Source: Mycolicibacterium cosmeticum
GTDB lineage: Bacteria; Actinomycetota; Actinomycetes; Mycobacteriales; Mycobacteriaceae
DNA: 64,000 nt
Reading direction: 5' to 3'
Assembly: GCF_000613185.1 (NCBI RefSeq)
Contig: NZ_CCBB010000003.1
Span: forward strand, 1,054,001-1,118,000
Shown: piece by piece, positions 27,760-36,479 of the stretch
How positions within the stretch are numbered: the stretch's first letter is position 1
Layout: each line of letters starts with the position of its first letter
The notes under the pieces: generated by a model
What the model was told of the DNA's origin: nothing
The model's database searches: none
Seen by the model: the letters and a program-made list of their open reading frames with translations, nothing else
Program-made: the position numbers and the translations under genes

Positions 27760-28319
27760 CGGGACCTACTCGGCCACAAGGACATTCGTCTCAGTAGTCC
27801 GTCCCGCAACCCCACCGTGTGGAAGGTAACGGCGCAGATGTGGGCGGTGAACGCGGCGAAGAGCAGGTAGGCGAGCACGGTGTGGGTGGTCCGCAGCGCC
27901 GCGTACAAGGCGATTCCGTGCGGTGCGATGCCCGGCAGGTGCAGCCCGGGGAACAGCGTGACGGGCGAATCCGCTGCGGACAGCATGGCCCAGCCCACCA
28001 GCGGTTGTGCCAGCAGCAGCGCGTAGAGCAGGTACTCCGAATAGGTGGCGATCTTGCGTTCGGCCTTACCCATGGTCGCCAGGAACGGCGGCGGCCGGTG
28101 CGTGAGCCGGTTGATCAGGCGGACGACGGCGAACACCAGGATGAGGATTCCCAGCGGCCGGTGGATGGCCAGCAGCAGTGGGTAATACGTGAGCGCGGCG
28201 ACCATGGTGACGCCGAGGAAGAACTGGCCGATCACCATGACCGCCATCGCCCAGTGCAGCAGCCGGGACAGCAGGGTGAACCTCGGCATCGTGGCGGGCG
28301 GGGAGTCAGTGCTCGTCAT
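27756..28319 (-). CDS. Cytochrome b561-type membrane protein
   Basis: The 187-residue membrane protein has four or five hydrophobic segments and the haem-ligand histidines of bacterial b561: LLSRLLHWAMAVMVIGQFF, LLLAIHRPLGILILVFAV, LRTTHTVLAYLLFAAF and TAHICAVTFH. Such proteins carry electrons between the quinone pool and a periplasmic or extracytoplasmic partner. The adjacent Tat-exported catalase-like peroxidase is the obvious partner; the two genes overlap by 14 bases. Confidence 0.88.
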   Translation of the reverse strand: MTSTDSPPATMPRFTLLSRLLHWAMAVMVIGQFFLGVTMVAALTYYPLLLAIHRPLGILILVFAVVRLINRLTHRPPPFLATMGKAERKIATYSEYLLYALLLAQPLVGWAMLSAADSPVTLFPGLHLPGIAPHGIALYAALRTTHTVLAYLLFAAFTAHICAVTFHTVGLRDGLLRRMSLWPSRSR

Positions 28320-29388
28320 GGATCACCTCTTCGACGTCGACTTCGCTGGGCGACTTGGGTTCTCGAGCTCGCCGGTTGAACGATTGGGCGTACACGGCAG
28401 AGCGTGCCCGCGGTAACGGGTCGTCGGATGCGGCCAGCCCGTCGGGGAGCACCAACGGATCGAAATTGATGTCGCGGGCGTTGCCGGGGGCCTCGGTGGC
28501 CAGCCGGTCGATGGTGAGCACACCGGCCTCCACCGTCCGGCGGTCGGCGGGCCATCCGAGGGTGGCGTCGCGGGTGGGATCACCGGGCTGGCCCAACGTC
28601 AGCACCAGCCGCCAGGAAACCGGGCCGCGCTGCACCTGCTCGATGAGGGCGTCGAACAGGAAATCGTCGCCTTGCGCGCTGGTGGTTGCCTGCTGCGCCG
28701 GGATGAGCGACCACCGGATGGGTGTGGTGTGCCCGTTCTCGGCGGTGGCCAGGAACGCGTTCAGCCCCCAGAACGTGCTGTCGGCGAAGCCGGCACTCGG
28801 CGGCGCGGCCTTGATCACCTTCATCGCCGCCGCGGTCTCCGGATGGGCAGCCAGGAACGCCGACATCGCCGCGGGATCGGGTTTGCCGGTCTTGGGATCC
28901 GGCTTGGACGCCAGCATCCGGTCGTAGAACCCTCGCGGTGTGCTGTCCGGGAACACCGGGATGTTGACCATCGCGGTGCGCCACTGTTGGCCGTCCGACG
29001 TCTGGAAGAGCACCCCCAGCCCACGCACGGTGGCGGGTTGGTCATTCTGGTCGGGCAGGGTGCCCGACAGGGAGAAACGGGCGATCACCGGAACGGTCCC
29101 GCTGCGGAAGACGGATGCTCTCGAGACTTCGGTTGCCGCACCGGTGCTGGTGAACGTGCCGGTGGCGGCGACGCCCTTGGCATGGTTGCGGCGGAAGCCG
29201 TCGTGGCGGCCGTAGAGCTGTTCGAACCGGTCGGTGAACCGTGCAGCGGTCAGCCGGGGCGGACCCAGCCAGTCCGAGGCGACCGCAAGCCCGCCGGCGC
29301 CGGTCGCCACCACACCCGTGACGGCGGCCAGCCCGACCAGGGCATCACGACGATTGAGGCCGAAGCCCCGCTGGTTGTCCTGGGTCAT
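28306..29388 (-). CDS. Tat-exported catalase-family peroxidase
   Basis: The 360-residue protein belongs to the small catalase-related (SrpA-like) peroxidases. A Tat-type signal is present (NRRDALVGLAAVTGVVATGA, residues 12-31). Catalase features are GFRRNHAKGVAATGTF with the distal histidine (about 68-83), PVIARFSLSG, and the proximal haem tyrosine in RARSAVYAQSFNRR near the C-terminus. At 360 residues it lacks the long C-terminal parts of true catalases and more likely acts as a peroxidase with a donor. The b561 gene overlapping its 3' end would supply electrons. Confidence 0.88.
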   Translation of the reverse strand: MTQDNQRGFGLNRRDALVGLAAVTGVVATGAGGLAVASDWLGPPRLTAARFTDRFEQLYGRHDGFRRNHAKGVAATGTFTSTGAATEVSRASVFRSGTVPVIARFSLSGTLPDQNDQPATVRGLGVLFQTSDGQQWRTAMVNIPVFPDSTPRGFYDRMLASKPDPKTGKPDPAAMSAFLAAHPETAAAMKVIKAAPPSAGFADSTFWGLNAFLATAENGHTTPIRWSLIPAQQATTSAQGDDFLFDALIEQVQRGPVSWRLVLTLGQPGDPTRDATLGWPADRRTVEAGVLTIDRLATEAPGNARDINFDPLVLPDGLAASDDPLPRARSAVYAQSFNRRAREPKSPSEVDVEEVIHDEH

Positions 29389-29433
29389 GCTGTCCAGCTT
29401 GCCTTCTCCTTGCGTGCTCGTCCTGCGATGTCC

Positions 29434-29655
29434 TCAGAAAGGCAGGTCGAGCCGGCCGTTGGTGGTGTCCAGCTCGTCGTGGTTCGAACTGTGCAGCCCG
29501 ATGGAGTAGGGCACCTGGGGGTTGGTGCCGTAGGGCACCAGCGGGTCGCTGTCGGCGGCGGCGACGGGCGCCAGGGCGATCGCAAGGCCGGCCCCGGCGG
29601 CCAGCACGCAGGCCAGGGTGCGGGTGAGGGCGTTGGTGAGCGTGGGAATCTTCAT
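29434..29655 (-). CDS. Small secreted protein of unknown function
   Basis: The 73-residue protein has a clear Sec signal peptide (basic start, then LACVLAAGAGLAIALAP, cleavage near VAAA-DSD). The mature part is only about 38 residues: PLVPYGTNPQVPYSIGLHSSNH and a short acidic end. It has no cysteine and no recognised domain. It is the first gene of the leftward catalase/b561 unit, divergent from a two-component system, so it may share their stress-related control. Confidence 0.65.
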   Translation of the reverse strand: MKIPTLTNALTRTLACVLAAGAGLAIALAPVAAADSDPLVPYGTNPQVPYSIGLHSSNHDELDTTNGRLDLPF

Positions 29656-29722
29656 GACCCTGACCTTGCCGGGCCTCGGCGATGATTGATTGATCGAATT
29701 CTGAAGATTTGATGTAGGTCCG

Positions 29723-29739
29723 GGCCGGTGGCACCGGCC
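29723..29739. promoter_or_regulatory. Inverted repeat before the response regulator gene
   Basis: GGCCGGTG and CACCGGCC form 8-bp perfect arms around one base, 17-33 bases upstream of the response regulator start in a divergent intergenic region. It could be an autoregulatory site or a leader hairpin; there is no direct evidence. Confidence 0.35.
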
Positions 29740-29755
29740 GGGGCATCATGGAGAA

Positions 29756-30478
29756 ATGCCGGATACTGCGGGCGTGCCGACGCTGCGCGCCTTGATCGTC
29801 GACGACGAGGTGCCGTTGACGACGGTGGTGGCCAGCTACCTCGTCAAGAACGGCTTCGAGGTGCACACGGCCCACGACGGTCCCGCCGGGCTGGCGCAGG
29901 CCCGCACCGTCGACCCCGACGTGGTGGTGCTCGACGTCGGGCTTCCGGGAATGGACGGGTTCGAGGTGTGCCGCCGGCTACGGATGTTCTCGGACGCCTA
30001 CCTGGTGATGCTCACCGCCCGGGACACCGAGGTGGACACCGTGGTCGGATTGTCGGTCGGCGCCGACGACTACGTCACCAAACCGTTCAGTCCGCGCGAA
30101 CTGGTGGCCCGGATCCACGCGATGCTGCGCCGTCCGCGCCGCGCCACCAGCGATCACGATCCCGGTGCGCCGCACCCGCCGCGCTCGATCGGTGCGCTGC
30201 GGGTCGACGTCGGCGCCCGTGAGGTGCACCTCGACGAGCAGGAAATCCTTTTGACCAGAACGGAATTCGACATCCTCGCCGCGCTGTCGGCGCGGCCCGG
30301 CCAGGTGCTGGGACGCCGGCAACTGATCGAGGCGGTGTGGGGGGACAACTGGGTGGGCAACGACAACATCGTCGACGTGCACATCGGGCATCTACGCCGC
30401 AAGCTCGGTGACGATCCGGCGCAGCCCCGCTTCGTCACCACCGTGCGCGGGGTCGGCTACCGGATGGGCAGGGGATAG
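29756..30478 (+). CDS. OmpR/PhoB-family response regulator
   Basis: The 240-residue regulator has a receiver domain with D16-D17, phosphoacceptor D60 (VVVLDVGLPGMDGF) and K in DDYVTKPFSPREL, then a winged-helix effector domain (about 140-238) with LTRTEFDILAALSARPGQV and HIGHLRRKLGDD followed by TTVRGVGYRMG. The kinase gene starts two bases after its stop. Divergence from the catalase/b561/secreted-protein unit makes that unit a possible target. The target is inferred from position only. Confidence 0.92.
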   Translation: MPDTAGVPTLRALIVDDEVPLTTVVASYLVKNGFEVHTAHDGPAGLAQARTVDPDVVVLDVGLPGMDGFEVCRRLRMFSDAYLVMLTARDTEVDTVVGLSVGADDYVTKPFSPRELVARIHAMLRRPRRATSDHDPGAPHPPRSIGALRVDVGAREVHLDEQEILLTRTEFDILAALSARPGQVLGRRQLIEAVWGDNWVGNDNIVDVHIGHLRRKLGDDPAQPRFVTTVRGVGYRMGRG

Positions 30479-30480
30479 GG

Positions 30481-31584
30481 GTGAGGGGCGACGCCGCGCG
30501 GTTCGGTATTCGTACCCGGCTGCTCGCGGCCAATGCCGTTGTCGTCGTGGCCAGTATCGCGACGACGATCGTGGTCGCCATGCTGGTGGGTCCACCGATG
30601 TTCCAGCGGCTGATGGATGCGGCCGTGCAGCCGGGCAGTGCGACCGACCATCCCTATCAGCGGGCCTTCGAACGCGCGACGACGATGTCGGTGGGCACCG
30701 CACTCGCGGTGTCGGCGGTGGCGGCGCTGGGGCTCAGCTGGTACCTGAGTCGCCGGGTGTACCGATCGGCCTCCGAACTGGCATGCGCGGCAACGGCAAT
30801 CGCCGAGGGTCGCTACGACGTCCGGGTGTCACCCACGGGGCTCGGCAAGGAGTTCGACGAGATCGCCGCGGCGTTCACCACGATGGCGCAGCGGCTCGGT
30901 GACGTCGACCGGACCCGGCGGCAGATGCTGGCGGATCTGGCCCACGAGATCCGCACGCCGGTGGCGGTCCTGGAGGCCTATTTCGAAGCGTTGGAGGACG
31001 GGGTGCAGACCCTGGACGCGGAGACGATCGGCGTGCTGCGGGATCAGACGCGCCGGCTCACCCGGTTCAGCGCCGACGTCGGCGCCCTGTTCAGCGCGGA
31101 GCAGCGCCCGGATGCGATCGAGGCGCGCCCCGTCGAGGTCGGCGACTTGATCACCACCGCGGTGGCCTCGTTCGAACCGCAGTATCGCGCAAAGGGTGTC
31201 GGGCTGGACTCCGAGATCCACCCCGGTCTCCCGTCGGTCGTCGGGGACCCGGAACGCATCGGGCAGGTATTGACCAACCTGCTCAACAATGCCTTACGGC
31301 ACACCCACGGTGGTGATCGTGTCCGGATCGGTGCCCGTGCGGCGGGTGCTGCCGTCGAGGTCTCGGTGTCCGACACCGGCGATGGCATCTCGGCCGAACA
31401 CCTCGGCCGGGTCTTCGAGCGGTTCTATCGCGTCGACACCGCGCGTGACCGTGGGCACGGCGGTGCCGGTATCGGCCTGGCGATCGCCAAGGCGTTCGTC
31501 GAGGCGCAGGGTGGTCGCATCGTCGCCACCAGTGCCGGGGCCGGCCGGGGAAGCACCTTCACGTTCACGATCCCGGTGCGCTAG
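30481..31584 (+). CDS. Sensor histidine kinase (BaeS-like)
   Basis: The 367-residue membrane kinase starts at GTG 30481. Two transmembrane helices (about residues 14-38 and 77-97) flank a short extracytoplasmic loop of about 40 residues. A HAMP linker (about 98-145), the phosphoacceptor box RRQMLADLAHEIRTPVAVLE (about 145-164) and the ATPase boxes LTNLLNNALRHTHGG, VSDTGDGIS and GGAGIGLAIAKAFVE follow. The sensing loop is small, typical of envelope-stress sensors. The 3' end overlaps the convergent iclR gene by 20 bases. Confidence 0.92.
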   Translation: MRGDAARFGIRTRLLAANAVVVVASIATTIVVAMLVGPPMFQRLMDAAVQPGSATDHPYQRAFERATTMSVGTALAVSAVAALGLSWYLSRRVYRSASELACAATAIAEGRYDVRVSPTGLGKEFDEIAAAFTTMAQRLGDVDRTRRQMLADLAHEIRTPVAVLEAYFEALEDGVQTLDAETIGVLRDQTRRLTRFSADVGALFSAEQRPDAIEARPVEVGDLITTAVASFEPQYRAKGVGLDSEIHPGLPSVVGDPERIGQVLTNLLNNALRHTHGGDRVRIGARAAGAAVEVSVSDTGDGISAEHLGRVFERFYRVDTARDRGHGGAGIGLAIAKAFVEAQGGRIVATSAGAGRGSTFTFTIPVR

Positions 31585-32350
31585 CCGCGGTGCCACACGG
31601 CGCCAGTGAGAATCCCGGCGGAGCCGAGACACTCAACACGTCGCGCAGTTGGTTGCCCAGCGCTTCGAGGCGGTCGGCACCCATGCGATGGCTGGGCCCG
31701 GTGACGCTGACGGCCACCGGTCGGCCCGTGGGACGTCGCAAAGCCACACCCACACAGCAGATTCCGGCTTCGTTTTCTTCGCGCTCGGTGGCATAGCCGA
31801 CCACCTTGGCTTCGGCGACCGATCGGGTGAAGCGTTCGGCGGCAATGGGATCGGCATCGCTGGTGTAGGCGGCCAACAGGGTGTCACCGCCACCTTCGGC
31901 GGCGATCATGGCCCGCCCCAGCGCGGTGGTCACGACGCTGACCTGTCGACCCACCCGTGACCACACCCGGATGGTGCGGTCCGGTTCCACCTTGTCCAGG
32001 TAGAGCACGTTGTGTCCGTCCAGGATGCCCAGGTGCACCAATTCCTGGGCCTGTTGGCAGATGGCCAACAGCGTGGGGCGGAAGAGCGCGGGCAAGTTCT
32101 CCTCCCGGAGGAACTGCTCGACCAACATCGCCGGCCGAGACCCGAGCCGGTAGCGCTGGTGGGCGTCCTGCTCGGCGAAACCCCGGTGCTGCAGCGCTTG
32201 CAGGGTGCGGTGGGCGGAGGCCTTGTTCAGGCCACTGGCCTCCACGACCTCCCGCAGGGCCAGCCCGTCCGGACCGGCAGCGGCGAGCAGCTCGATGAGC
32301 GCGAGTGCCTTGTCGACACTGCCGACCGGGGCCGCACCCTTGTCGTCCAT
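31565..32350 (-). CDS. IclR-family transcriptional regulator
   Basis: The 261-residue regulator has an N-terminal winged helix (SVDKALALIELLAAAGPDGL, then VVEASGLNKASAHRTLQALQ, about residues 11-55) and a C-terminal ligand-binding domain with YLDKVEPDRTIRVWSRVGR, TALGRAMIA and REENEAGICCVGVALR. The start is the ATG at 32350 behind GGGAGA; the longer open frame upstream is not protein-like. It is divergent from the sugar-acid operon and probably represses it. The probable effector is a sugar acid such as KDG or gluconate-type molecules. Confidence 0.9.
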   Translation of the reverse strand: MDDKGAAPVGSVDKALALIELLAAAGPDGLALREVVEASGLNKASAHRTLQALQHRGFAEQDAHQRYRLGSRPAMLVEQFLREENLPALFRPTLLAICQQAQELVHLGILDGHNVLYLDKVEPDRTIRVWSRVGRQVSVVTTALGRAMIAAEGGGDTLLAAYTSDADPIAAERFTRSVAEAKVVGYATEREENEAGICCVGVALRRPTGRPVAVSVTGPSHRMGADRLEALGNQLRDVLSVSAPPGFSLAPCGTAASAPGS

Positions 32351-32443
32351 GCTGCGTCTCCCTTCTGAGTCGCTGTATCCGAGAGCTTGGCACATTTGCC
32401 GTGGTGACCCTTGACACAGCTTGGCCCAGCATGTCACCGTAAT

Positions 32444-32472
32444 TTCGCAATGCGATACGCACGGTTCATAAT
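32444..32472 (+). promoter_or_regulatory. Candidate promoter of the sugar-acid operon
   Basis: TTCGCA (32444-32449) and CATAAT (32467-32472) are separated by 17 bases, a reasonable housekeeping-type promoter. Transcription would start near 32479, about 40 bases before the first gene. Confidence 0.45.
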
Positions 32473-32479
32473 ACGGAAC
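32464..32479. promoter_or_regulatory. Candidate IclR operator overlapping the -10 element
   Basis: GTTCATAATACGGAAC has GTTC/GAAC arms around an AT-rich centre, the general form of IclR-family sites. It covers the CATAAT -10 element, so a bound regulator would block the operon promoter. Confidence 0.5.
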
Positions 32480-32517
32480 GCACCGCGATGGTGTGAAACA
32501 TCTGGGGGAGCGCAACG

Positions 32518-34008
32518 ATGCGTCGGCTGACCCGCCCGACCACCCCCGACGGCGCCGTGATCGGCGCCTCGGCAAGCCCCGGTACGGGCATGGTGCACCT
32601 GGGACTGGGCAACTTCCACCGCGCCCACGCCGCGGTGTACACCGCCCAGGCGCTGGCGGCCGAGACCGGCGATTGGGGGATCTACGGGTTCGCCAACCGC
32701 TCACCCGAGGTGGTCGCGGCGATGCGCGCCCAAGACGGCCGATACGCCGTGCTCGAGTATTCCGATCACGGCCGGCGCGCGGGTGTTGTCGACGTGCATC
32801 GGGCCCTCGGGGTGCTGGCCGACGAGCCGGACTCTTTCGTCGCGGCCGTCGCGGATCCCCGGCACCGGATTCTCACCCTCACCGTCAGCGAGGTCGGGTA
32901 CTGCCGGTCACCGCGGACCGGTGCCCTCGACGTCAACCTCGACGAGGTCCGCCACGATATCGCCGACCCCACCCATCCCCGCAGCACCATCGGGCTGATC
33001 GCCCGGGGCCTCGCGGTCCGGGCCGCCGGTGGCGCGCCGATCACCGTGCTGTCCTGTGACAACCTGCAGTCCAACGGACACGCCACCCGCGCCGTGGTGA
33101 CCGAATTCCTGCATGCCAGTTCGGCGTCCGAGGATGTGCTGGCGTTCGTCGCCGACCACGTCAGCTTTCCGAACTCCATGGTGGACCGCATCGTGCCGGC
33201 GACCACCGACGAGACGAGAACGGCGGTGGCCGAGCTGCTCGGGGTCGACGATCGCTGTCCGGTGCCGGCCGAGGACTTCACCATGTGGGTATTGGAGGAC
33301 GCGTTCACGGCCGGCAGGCCGGCCTGGGAACGGGCGGGCGCGGTGCTTAGCGACGAGGTACACGCCTACGAGCTCGTCAAGCTGCGGCTGCTCAACGGAT
33401 CACATTCGCTGATCGCGTATCTCGGCCTGCTCGACGGTCGGGCCACCATCGCCGAGGCCTGGGCCCAGGACTTCGTCAAGGATGCGGTGCGGGCCTGCAT
33501 CGCCGCCGACTATCTGCCGACCATCACGTTGCCGCGCGGATTCGACACGGACAGCTATCTGGAATCGCTGTCACACCGCTGGGCCAACGCCGAACTGGGA
33601 CACCGCACCTCTCAGGTCGGCACCGACGGTTCGGTGAAATTGCTGCAGCGCATACCCGAGCCGGCGTTGTCCGCGCTGCGGGCCGGGCGGGTACCGCACC
33701 TGCTCGCACTCACGGTCGCCGGCTGGATCTGCACGGTCGCGCCCCCACCCGGTTTCGATCCCGGGCCGTACGCCGGTGAGGTCCGCGAACCCGCGCGGCA
33801 CCGGCTCGCAGCGGTGACCCGGGGCGCAACCGGTCCACGCGAACACGCACTCGCGGTGCTGGACAACGGTTTTCTGCCCGACGACCTGACCGCGCAACCG
33901 GCCTTCGGCGAGCGGGTGGCCGAGCTGGTGGCGACCATCACCCGCAGCGGAATAACGGCGGCAGCGCGAGAGGCCACCGCGGCAACCGAGGACAGGACAA
34001 CGCTGTGA
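32518..34008 (+). CDS. Mannitol dehydrogenase-family oxidoreductase (fructuronate reductase-like)
   Basis: The 496-residue long-chain polyol dehydrogenase has an N-terminal Rossmann domain (GTGMVHLGLGNFHRAHAAVY, residues about 21-40; NPDAD-type contacts replaced by VSEVGYCRS) and a helical C-terminal domain with the catalytic lysine region KLRLLNGSHSLIAYLG. The family includes mannitol 2-dehydrogenase, UxuB fructuronate reductase and tagaturonate reductase. With a mannonate dehydratase downstream, conversion of D-fructuronate to D-mannonate is the best reading. The ATG at 32518 follows GGGGGAG. It is the first gene of a seven-gene unit reaching 39311 apart from the transporter. Confidence 0.85.
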   Translation: MRRLTRPTTPDGAVIGASASPGTGMVHLGLGNFHRAHAAVYTAQALAAETGDWGIYGFANRSPEVVAAMRAQDGRYAVLEYSDHGRRAGVVDVHRALGVLADEPDSFVAAVADPRHRILTLTVSEVGYCRSPRTGALDVNLDEVRHDIADPTHPRSTIGLIARGLAVRAAGGAPITVLSCDNLQSNGHATRAVVTEFLHASSASEDVLAFVADHVSFPNSMVDRIVPATTDETRTAVAELLGVDDRCPVPAEDFTMWVLEDAFTAGRPAWERAGAVLSDEVHAYELVKLRLLNGSHSLIAYLGLLDGRATIAEAWAQDFVKDAVRACIAADYLPTITLPRGFDTDSYLESLSHRWANAELGHRTSQVGTDGSVKLLQRIPEPALSALRAGRVPHLLALTVAGWICTVAPPPGFDPGPYAGEVREPARHRLAAVTRGATGPREHALAVLDNGFLPDDLTAQPAFGERVAELVATITRSGITAAAREATAATEDRTTL

Positions 34009-35012
34009 TGAAAGCCCTTGCCATCCACGGCAAAGAAGACATCCGCTGGGAAAACCGCAGCGAACCCGTCCCGGCCGCGGGACAGGTCCGGTTGCGGGTC
34101 AGCTACGTGGGTATCTGCGGTTCCGATCTGCACTACTACTTTCACGGCGCCAACGGCGAGAACGTGGTGCGTGAACCGTTCACACCCGGTCACGAGCTGT
34201 CGGCGGTGGTCGACCTCGACCCGTCGGGACGCCACCCGGCCGGTACGCCGGTGACGGTGCACCCCGCCCGGTACGGGCCGCCGGTGCCCGGTCTGTCCGA
34301 CCGTCCACATCTGCACCCCGGTGGTGACTACCTCGGCAGTGCGGCCACGTTCCCGCACCGCCAAGGGGGTGCCGCCGAACTGCTGGTCGTCGAGGACCAT
34401 ATGCTCCGCCCGCTGCCGGCCGGGCTGCCGTTGCGCCGCGCGGCCCTGGCCGAGCCGTTGGCGGTGGCGCTGCACGCCGTCGCGCTGGCCGGCGACCTCA
34501 CCGGCCGGCGGGTGCTGGTGATCGGCGCCGGCCCCATCGGCCTGCTCGTGGTGGCCGCCGCGGGGCATGCCGGCGCGACCGAGATCGGGGTGAGCGACCT
34601 GAGGCCCGAGCCGCTGTCCAGGGCACGCGCGCTGGGCGCCGTCGACACCGTTCTGGTCGGCCGGGACACCATCGCCGACGAGTCCTACGACGTCGTCTTC
34701 GAATGCTCCGGGGTGGGCGTCTCACTCACCCAGGCGGTGCGCGCCGCCCGGCGGGCCGGCACCGTCGTACAGGTCGGCACCCTGCCGAACGCCGAGATCT
34801 CGGTCAACCTGGCGCCGATGCTCGGTAAGGAGCTCACCTTGGTCGGTGCGTTCCGCTTCGCCGACGAAATCGACGACGCGGTGGCCATTCTCGCCGCCGA
34901 CGATCACCTCGACGCGGTCATCTCCCATGCCGTCCCGGCGTCGCACGCCGTCGACGCCTTCACCCTGGCCCGCGACGCCTCGGCCTCGGCCAAGGTGCTC
35001 CTGCAGTTCTGA
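34008..35012 (+). CDS. Zinc-dependent L-idonate/L-gulonate 5-dehydrogenase-like enzyme
   Basis: This MDR-type dehydrogenase has about 334 residues. The catalytic zinc ligands are in YVGICGSDLHYYFHGANGE and PFTPGHELSAVV (Cys, His, Glu). The structural zinc cysteines are absent: the segment reads VHPARYGPPVPGLSDRPHLH, as in the L-idonate 5-dehydrogenase group. VLVIGAGPIGLLVVAAAGHAG is the NAD site. Oxidation of L-idonate gives 5-ketogluconate, and of L-gulonate gives D-fructuronate; the latter fits the neighbouring genes. The ATG overlaps the previous stop (TGATG); a GTG at 34005 is the alternative. Confidence 0.85.
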   Translation: MKALAIHGKEDIRWENRSEPVPAAGQVRLRVSYVGICGSDLHYYFHGANGENVVREPFTPGHELSAVVDLDPSGRHPAGTPVTVHPARYGPPVPGLSDRPHLHPGGDYLGSAATFPHRQGGAAELLVVEDHMLRPLPAGLPLRRAALAEPLAVALHAVALAGDLTGRRVLVIGAGPIGLLVVAAAGHAGATEIGVSDLRPEPLSRARALGAVDTVLVGRDTIADESYDVVFECSGVGVSLTQAVRAARRAGTVVQVGTLPNAEISVNLAPMLGKELTLVGAFRFADEIDDAVAILAADDHLDAVISHAVPASHAVDAFTLARDASASAKVLLQF

Positions 35013-35047
35013 TCGCAATCTGGACCCGACCCCGACGAGGAATGACG

Positions 35048-36442
35048 ATGACGACCGCCCACGAACCGCAGGCTGCCGCCGAGCCTGTCACCCCCCAGCG
35101 CAGCATGGCAGACCTGGTGCGCGCCGCCGTGTCCGGATGGCTCGGCACGGCACTGGAATTCATGGACTTCCAGCTCTACTCGCTGGCCGCCGCGCTGGTG
35201 TTCAGTCAGCTGTTCTTCTCCGGCGAAAGTGCGGGAATGGCGGTCGTCCTGTCGATGGCGACCTACGGTGTCGGCTATATCGCCCGGCCGCTCGGAGCGG
35301 TCTTCTTCGGACGGCTGGGTGACCGGATCGGGCGGCGAAAGGTGTTGTTCTACACCATCGCCCTGATGGGTGCGGCCACCACCCTCATCGGGGTGCTGCC
35401 GACCTACCATCAGGTCGGCATGCTCGCGCCGATCCTGCTGGTGACCCTGCGGCTGCTGCAGGGCTTCGGCGCAGGCGCCGAAATCAGTGGTGCCGGAGTC
35501 ATGCTCGCCGAGTACGCTCCCGCGCACCGGCGCGGCTTCGTGGCCTCACTCGTCGGGCTGGGAACCAATTGCGGCACGTTGTTCGCCTCGGCGATCTGGG
35601 CCATCCTGCTCGGTGTGCTGGTGGAAAGCGATGTCATCGCCTGGGGTTGGCGCATCCCGTTCATCGCCAGTGCCGTGGTGATGGTGTTCGCGGTGTGGAT
35701 CCGACTGAATCTCAAGGAGAGCCCGGTATTCGAGGAGCGCGAGGACGTCGTCGACGGACGCGCCCTGTCGCGCGCCGAGATCGTCGAGCTGGCCACCCGT
35801 GGCTCCGACACCCGCACGTTGGAGGCCCTCGAGCGCAAGCCGATGAAGGCGCTGCTGGTGTCCTTCTTCCTGCGATTCGGGCAGGCGGGCAACTCGGGGC
35901 TCATCCAGACCTACCTCATCTCGTTCATGACACTGACCCTGGCCCTGCAGAAGAGCGTCAGCGCCAACGCGGTCATCGTGTCGTCCATCGTCGGCTTCCT
36001 CACCATTCCGACGATCGGCTGGCTGGGCGACCGATTCGGCCGCCGCCGCATGTACATCTTCGTGATGTCTGCCGCCCTGGTGGTGATCGTGCCGACCATG
36101 CTGGCCATCGACTCCAAGAACCTGGTGTGGGTGTTCGTCGGCTACGTGGTGCTGCACAATGTCGCGGTACTCAGTCCGGCATCCCTGGAGAACGTCTCCA
36201 TTCCGGAGATCTTCGGCGCCCGTAACCGATACACGCTCACGGCCGTCGTCCGCGAGATCGCCGCGGTCATCGCGACCGGCATCGGCCCGGTCGTCGCGGC
36301 CGCCTGGGTGGCCGCCGCCACCGGCAGCCCGATCCCGATCATGGTGATGATGGGCCTGTACTCGCTGTCGGCACTGATCGTGGCCGTGTGGGCCAAGGAT
36401 TGGACCGGTCGTGACCTGACCGACCCGCGCGCGGCGATGTGA
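35048..36442 (+). CDS. MHS-family (MFS) metabolite:proton symporter
   Basis: The roughly 464-residue transporter has twelve predicted membrane helices. Early [20 protein letters not shown] and the loop [20 protein letters not shown] are signatures of the metabolite:H+ symporter (ShiA/ProP-like) group; [16 protein letters not shown] and [17 protein letters not shown] also match. It lies within the sugar-acid operon and probably imports the growth substrate, a hexonate. The ATG at 35048 has GAGG seven bases upstream; the ATG at 35042 is too close to it. Confidence 0.88.
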   Translation: MTTAHEPQAAAEPVTPQRSMADLVRAAVSGWLGTALEFMDFQLYSLAAALVFSQLFFSGESAGMAVVLSMATYGVGYIARPLGAVFFGRLGDRIGRRKVLFYTIALMGAATTLIGVLPTYHQVGMLAPILLVTLRLLQGFGAGAEISGAGVMLAEYAPAHRRGFVASLVGLGTNCGTLFASAIWAILLGVLVESDVIAWGWRIPFIASAVVMVFAVWIRLNLKESPVFEEREDVVDGRALSRAEIVELATRGSDTRTLEALERKPMKALLVSFFLRFGQAGNSGLIQTYLISFMTLTLALQKSVSANAVIVSSIVGFLTIPTIGWLGDRFGRRRMYIFVMSAALVVIVPTMLAIDSKNLVWVFVGYVVLHNVAVLSPASLENVSIPEIFGARNRYTLTAVVREIAAVIATGIGPVVAAAWVAAATGSPIPIMVMMGLYSLSALIVAVWAKDWTGRDLTDPRAAM

Positions 36443-36479
36443 CCGAACCGAATCCGAACCGAAGCCACGAAAGTACGCA

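Noticed and set aside
32411..32439. TTGACA at 32411-32416 as the sugar-acid operon promoter
   Set aside because: No acceptable -10 hexamer lies 16-19 bases downstream; the TTCGCA/CATAAT pair is better.
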